IMG/VR virus record: IMGVR_UViG_3300024344_002588
Location: 1 to 21,289 of that record
DNA from: a virus
Direction: 5' to 3' (one strand)
Length of the DNA stretch: 21,289 nucleotides
Within the stretch, counting starts at the first letter, position 1, and each line of letters starts with the position of its first letter. Made by a program: the position numbers and the translations under genes. Positions 20,572-21,289 of this stretch are shown in pieces. The notes under the pieces are model-generated. The model was given only the letters and a program-made list of their open reading frames with translations. It was not told where the DNA came from and made no database searches.

Positions 20572-21289
20572 ATGACCACAATTAATGAATCAACCAAAGC
20601 GAACTTTGTTTCTGATTTGCTCAATCGTCACGGCAATATCGTGACCAACAAGCAGGTCGAAGACCTTCGAAATGAATATGGAATATCACCACCTTGGTGG
20701 TTCTTTCGTGAGTATGCCGTGAAAGAAAGTCGCGGCAAATATGCTGTGAATCCATCTGAGGCATTGCTCATGAATAATGGTGCCACACCAGCAACTGAAG
20801 TTGATATGGCAGCTGCACAAATTGTTCCGTTGACTCGACGGTCTGCACCTGAGGCAGTCAAATTTGACCCTAATGCAGTTTCCGAATATGAATATGCTGT
20901 CGTTCCTGATCGGGATCGGAGTTATGTTCCTTTCGGTGATTTTAAAGATGTCGAGAGCATCATAAAATCCTGCCAGTTTTTTCCTGTATTCATTTCCGGT
21001 CTATCCGGTAATGGTAAGACCTTTATGGTTGAACAGGCATGCTCACGAGCAAAGCGTCCGATGGTTCGGGTGCAGATGTCTCGCGAAACTGACGAAGATG
21101 ATTTAATCGGTGGTTTCCGGTTGATCGATGGCGAAACTCGTTTTATGAAAGGTCCGATCCTTCGGGCAATGGAACTTGGTGCTGTCCTTCTTATCGACGA
21201 AGCTGACCGAGCAGATCCCGGCAAAGTTATGTGCTTGCAGGGTGTTCTCGAAGGAAAGCCTTACTATGTTAAGAAAACTGGTGAGGTGG
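20572..21289 (+). CDS. CobS/MoxR-like AAA+ ATPase (3' truncated by window edge)
   Basis: The frame is open from ATG 20572 to the window end (239 codons visible). Walker A is GLSGNGKT (G143-T150), Walker B is VLLIDEAD (V205-D212), and GGFRLIDGETRFMKGPILRAM resembles the MoxR/CobS insert before Walker B. The N-terminal ~110 residues (ISPPWWFFREYAVKESRGKYAV) resemble the helical N-terminus of phage CobS-like proteins. In cobalt chelatases CobS is the ATPase partner of CobT; here the pair probably acts as an MoxR/VWA remodelling machine. GAGAGAGTG lies just upstream of the ATG, and promoter P6 lies about 33 nt before it. Confidence 0.88.
   Translation, partial: MTTINESTKANFVSDLLNRHGNIVTNKQVEDLRNEYGISPPWWFFREYAVKESRGKYAVNPSEALLMNNGATPATEVDMAAAQIVPLTRRSAPEAVKFDPNAVSEYEYAVVPDRDRSYVPFGDFKDVESIIKSCQFFPVFISGLSGNGKTFMVEQACSRAKRPMVRVQMSRETDEDDLIGGFRLIDGETRFMKGPILRAMELGAVLLIDEADRADPGKVMCLQGVLEGKPYYVKKTGEV

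Noticed and set aside
20922-21224. Minus-strand 100-aa frame opposite the AAA+ gene
   Set aside because: Antisense of a gene with clear Walker motifs; no independent support.
1-21289. CRISPR arrays, tRNA genes, insertion sequences, attachment sites or a replication origin
   Set aside because: No regularly spaced repeats, cloverleaf sequences, transposase motifs, target duplications or iterated origin-like repeats were seen on either strand.

Overview
The window reads as part of a tailed-phage genome, most likely a marine T4-like myovirus. Support comes from a T4 RNase H-type 5'-3' nuclease, a WYL_2/DUF2693-like SH3-barrel protein, a DUF6433-like protein, a phage-type 2OG-Fe(II) oxygenase, a CobT/CobS-like VWA/AAA+ pair, and very tight packing: ATGA/TAATG overlaps, many tiny genes, no gene-free stretch above 170 nt. 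The DNA is AT-rich. I see no structural (capsid or tail) gene, tRNA, CRISPR array or insertion sequence. Host identity cannot be read from the sequence; sigma70-type promoters indicate a bacterium.

Layout. (1) 1-2266 (+): the 3' part of a membrane-bound CHASE2-type class III adenylate cyclase, overlapped by a GT10 (fucosyltransferase-like) glycosyltransferase. (2) 4090-2257 (-): a five-gene leftward block with two paralogous YvrJ-like one-TM proteins, a Cys-rich mini-protein, a thermonuclease and a 2OG-Fe(II) oxygenase. It is convergent with block 1 and divergent from block 3. (3) 4120-6796 (+): a Lys-rich basic protein, an HExxH metallopeptidase-like protein, two small proteins (one WYL_2-like), a GT4 glycosyltransferase and two tiny membrane proteins. 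(4) 6793-9513 (+): a promoter, a candidate 117-nt structured RNA closed by a perfect 16-bp helix, then a conserved-looking 377-aa protein, a 114-aa protein, a short dihydroorotate-dehydrogenase-like flavoenzyme and a small secreted-looking protein. (5) 9523-17541 (+): RNase H, three small or sugar-related genes, then a TET/JBP dioxygenase, an FkbM methyltransferase, an amino acid:DNA transferase-like (aGPT-PPlase clade 2) protein, a myo-inositol-phosphate synthase, a HAD-like phosphatase and a CmoA-like SAM enzyme. (6) 17538-21289 (+): two small proteins, a CobT-like HExxH + VWA protein and the 5' part of a CobS/MoxR-like AAA+ ATPase, on three successive promoters.

Central idea. Block 5 looks like a DNA hypermodification locus. 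A TET/JBP enzyme would hydroxylate a 5-methylpyrimidine in DNA, and an aGPT-PPlase-type enzyme and glycosyltransferases would elaborate it. The unusual part is the neighbouring inositol-phosphate synthase, HAD phosphatase and CmoA-like enzyme, which suggests an inositol-derived or otherwise unusual DNA decoration (inference). A pyrimidine C5-methyltransferase and a hydroxymethyl-pyrimidine DNA kinase, which such a pathway should need, are not in this window.

Regulation. Six promoters share TTGACAATTG or a near match (-35 plus extension), a 17-bp spacer and a TACAAT/TATAAT -10. Two of them place the stop codon of the upstream gene inside the -35 box, so the promoter looks like a mobile module that also ends the preceding gene.
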